A stretch of DNA of 64,000 bases, taken from assembly GCF_015832195.1 (NCBI RefSeq), contig NC_052018.1:29788115-29852114 (forward strand). Direction: 5' to 3'. This document shows, one piece after another, positions 61,101-64,000 of this stretch (the first letter of the stretch is position 1; each line of letters starts with the position of its first letter). The translations under genes were made by a program, and so were the position numbers. Source of the DNA: Motacilla alba alba (lineage: Eukaryota > Chordata > Aves > Passeriformes > Motacillidae). Below the pieces are notes generated by a model, which made no database searches, had not been told where the DNA came from, and saw only the letters and a program-made list of their open reading frames with translations.

Positions 61101-64000
61101 TATCTGAGATGTTTAAGTAGGTATTCAGAAATTCTGAATAACCCATATGACTTTGGGTAGATGCCCTGAGGATACATATCCAAATAGCTGTGCTTTTGCT
61201 TATGCCGCCTCAAGCAAGTCACAGAAAGAGTCTTAATATTAATAATAAAGCAAAGTCAGAAATCAGTGTCAGCCCTCAGTGAGACCTTGCTTGAGCAGTG
61301 AAGCCCTGTCATGAATGTCCTGAGGGCAGTCTCCCCGGTGACAGCGAGGCGAGTATGGCAGCACCAGCTTCGGAGCACATCAGGGATGGGCTGCTAGGCT
61401 GAAGGCTGCTGGACAGTGCAGGCACAGGGGGCCCTGGCTGGCATCCCCTGCATGCTGGGGCCGGTGCTCTGCCACCACGTTTGGGCTCTGCCTCTGCACC
61501 ATCTGCCTCTGCCCCTCGGTGGTTGGCTACAGGCAGTGCAGACTCCCTTCCCAGGGGAAGACCCTAACGGGAGCTGGCGGGTTCCTGTCCTGGGCCAGGC
61601 TGCCTGGCAGGGCAGGCAGAAGGGGTTTCAGGTACAAGCCTTTTCTTGGGGCACAAAATTCCCACGAACACCAGCACTTGGAGCATCTCCAGCTGGCTAC
61701 CGTGGCACCAGGTGCCCCACAAACACCAGGTGTCCCAAAAATGCTATAGCCATGTCCACCCCCGGGGTAAGCTGGGTGTGGGAAGCCCCACAGACATCCC
61801 CATCTGTGGGACATAAGATCCTGAAGCTACACTCTTTGGGAAACTTTCTTTTTTGCCCTGGATCAGCAGGTTTCCCTGATGTATGCAGCCAGACCCCTCA
61901 GCAGCTTTCCCTAGTTTTGAAAGGATCCCAAACAACAATCTTTAATCATTTCCCTTTCCACTCTTCTGCTTATCAGCTGTCTCACACATCAATCCCTCCT
62001 GAACTTTTGTCCTCTATTTTTATCACATACAATATTTGTCTTGACTTATGTGGAGTGCAGGCTGTCTCAGGAAAGGAATGTGCTTTATCTGCTTGCAAGA
62101 AATGGCTGTGGAAATGTATGGCACCATATAAATGCTTTGTAATACTAATAACACAAAATGTGTGTGAAGTTTGTGTGGTTTATGGTTAATAGATTTCATG
62201 GTGACTAAGTTCTCTCTATCACTTGAGATGACAAACACCATTCTTAATGCTCTCAAAGCATCTCAAACCCCTCCTTCAGTTTCTTGTATTTTCATAGGAA
62301 GATAAAACAATGCATCTTTTTCATTTTTATTTTTTTTAATGTGGGAGGCCTTGGAGGAGGACAAAGTGTTGCATCTGAGCTGAATGTATCAGCAGAAATC
62401 ACCCAATAGCATTTTTAAGTATTAGTGATGAGAAAGATAGAAATCACAAGACAAAAAGCCTGAGGTCATGTTTTATTTATACCACTATAAATCAGGAATC
62501 AATTTTCTAGTGAAAAATTGTCCAGCACAAAGTGTTATCAGATTTAGGCCCATAAAGACCTGAACTGTAGGCAAAGCTTGCAAAGGGCAATGAGGAAGAA
62601 CAGGGAATTGTAGAAGAAAGAAAAGAGATATAAAATATCTATTGCAATAAAGATGGCTGGAAATAAGACCAATGAATTGGACCTGTATCTGTTGCAGGAG
62701 GGATATTGTATCTTTGGAATTCCCAAAGCATAATACAGCCCAGAAAGTTACGGACTTAAAAGCAGAATTTACAGAAAGGATGGGCCAGGTGATGTGGAAG
62801 TGCCATTTAGCCAAAGAATAATCTTATGTTTGATGAAAGAATATTAGAGCTTTACATGCCACAGAAGACACTGACCAAAGTTGTGATAAGAAGGAGGGAC
62901 ACATTTAATTTAGTTTCCATTGATTCTTAATAGAAACTTGCGTGATATTATTGCACCTCCACAAGTTTTAGCAAATCACTGCCACAGGCTGTTTTTCAGT
63001 AATTTTTCTGCATAATAATTTCTGTATAATGCAGCAGTAATTTAAATAATTTCTCTGCTTCCTGAAGTATCCTTACTCTTGTATACTTTTCATAATTAAA
63101 AGACAGGCCCGTGTCAATAGATAGATGTCCTTTATAATACAGTTTAGTATTACTTAGATACCCCTGCACAAAGCTGAAAACATAAAGGCAGTAACGTGGA
63201 ACATTTCTTTCAGAATATATCTTCTCTATGCCTCGATATCAAGAGCTTATTTTTCTAGTACTTTTTGCCAGAATTAATCAACCAGATGTTTAAAAATATG
63301 ATGTTTAAATTTTATGTTATACACTTCCCAATGATTAGCTGTTGGTATATACCTAGCTTTGCTAGTAATTCTCCAAAAGCTCTGACTGACAGCACTAGAA
63401 ATGTCAATTGCATACTTAAAATCACATTTATTGTAGCTAGAGAGTACAAAAATTTGCCTCTTAATCTATTCCATACCTGTTCAGGTATGTGTTTCCCTGT
63501 TAAGGTGCAGTTTCACTGTTAAGGTGCAGTTTTCATTTTCCATCCATTGAGCCTTTGGCCACTTCTTGGAGTCAGCAAACAACAAAGCTCACATGAAACA
63601 CTAAACTGAGACAGTAATCTAATTCTTCAACAGACAGTAGTGATCTTTGCTACTGGCATTCTCAGAATCAGTGACTCTCTGGCAGGAGGCACTAAGCTCA
63701 AAATACAGTCTTATTACCAGTCCCCTGAGCCAGACACTCCACTAACAATTTTTATTAATTTATGTCTGCATTATGCTACTACTGCTAATTATAGGGTCTA
63801 CAAATTGTGGTTTTACTATCACTTTGCCCCCTTTACTACCTGCAATTTTCAGCCTTTCCATAACTCTTCCTGACTCCTATTCTAAACTGGCTTTAACACA
63901 AGACCCTTTTCACATACAGGCTCACATTTTCCAGTTGTATAGGCAAAACTTCCTGGGCATTTTTCTGGTGTCAGATTTATTTGCCTGTAGCAGCTGATAC
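58131..64000. other. Intergenic, non-coding
   Basis: AT-rich sequence with no recognised gene, LTR or CR1. A 774-bp open frame at 61416-62189 on plus covers a locally GC-rich patch (61.30-61.80 kb) and then ordinary AT-rich DNA. I judge it non-coding. A 19-bp duplication is near the right end. No OGFRL1 exon was seen. Confidence 0.5.
63497..63534. repeat. 19-bp direct tandem duplication
   Basis: CTGTTAAGGTGCAGTTTCA (63497-63515) is followed directly by CTGTTAAGGTGCAGTTTTC (63516-63534). Confidence 0.9.

Noticed and set aside
61416..62189. 257-codon plus-strand ORF, the longest outside the GC-rich islands
   Set aside because: The composition changes abruptly from GC-rich Pro/Gly/Trp sequence to AT-rich random-looking sequence within the frame, and no family is recognised. 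It is probably a chance frame, though a homology search would settle it.

Overview
The window looks like avian nuclear DNA, probably from a songbird-like or other neoavian genome. It is AT-rich, gene-poor vertebrate sequence. The only recognisable older interspersed repeats are 3' ends of CR1-type LINEs, the dominant retroelement of birds. There are also two endogenous-retrovirus LTRs. The one confident gene is the 5' half of B3GAT2 (beta-1,3-glucuronyltransferase 2, GlcAT-S), on the minus strand. The species assignment is inference; no diagnostic lineage marker was read.

Layout. Positions 1-3479 are intron 2 of B3GAT2, and I found neither exon 3 nor exon 4 there, so the C-terminal part of the gene lies left of position 1. 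Exon 2 is 3480-3624. Intron 1 is 3625-14701, about 11 kb, with one CR1 fragment antisense to the gene. Exon 1 is 14702-15241, with its ATG at 15241-15239, inside a strong CpG island (about 14.42-16.13 kb) that should hold the promoter. Exons 1 and 2 together give 228 complete codons that join in frame.

From 16.1 kb to the right end (about 48 kb) I see no confident protein-coding gene. It reads as the intergenic space upstream of B3GAT2. In mammals the next gene on that side is OGFRL1, but no OGFRL1 exon was recognised. Landmarks in the desert are: an old CR1-like fragment (about 26.57-26.86 kb); short tandem arrays at 30.1 and 30.8 kb; a CR1 fragment (31.5-31.8 kb) next to a 5' ERV LTR with a lysine-type primer binding site (31.89-32.5 kb); an orphan CpG island with a near-consensus CTCF motif, a minisatellite and a 230-bp homopurine tract (35.93-36.96 kb); a (TA)n microsatellite (41.0 kb); an unidentified ORF (43.85-44.25 kb); a CR1 element (49.7-50.4 kb); a CR1 element interrupted by a clean 401-bp solo LTR with a 6-bp target duplication (55.9-56.9 kb); and a diverged tandem repeat (57.8-58.1 kb).

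No new multi-gene system is evident. The most worthwhile items are the orphan CpG island with its CTCF-like site and homopurine tract, the datable nested LTR-in-CR1 insertion, the unidentified ORF at 43.85 kb, and the G-quadruplex-prone B3GAT2 promoter.
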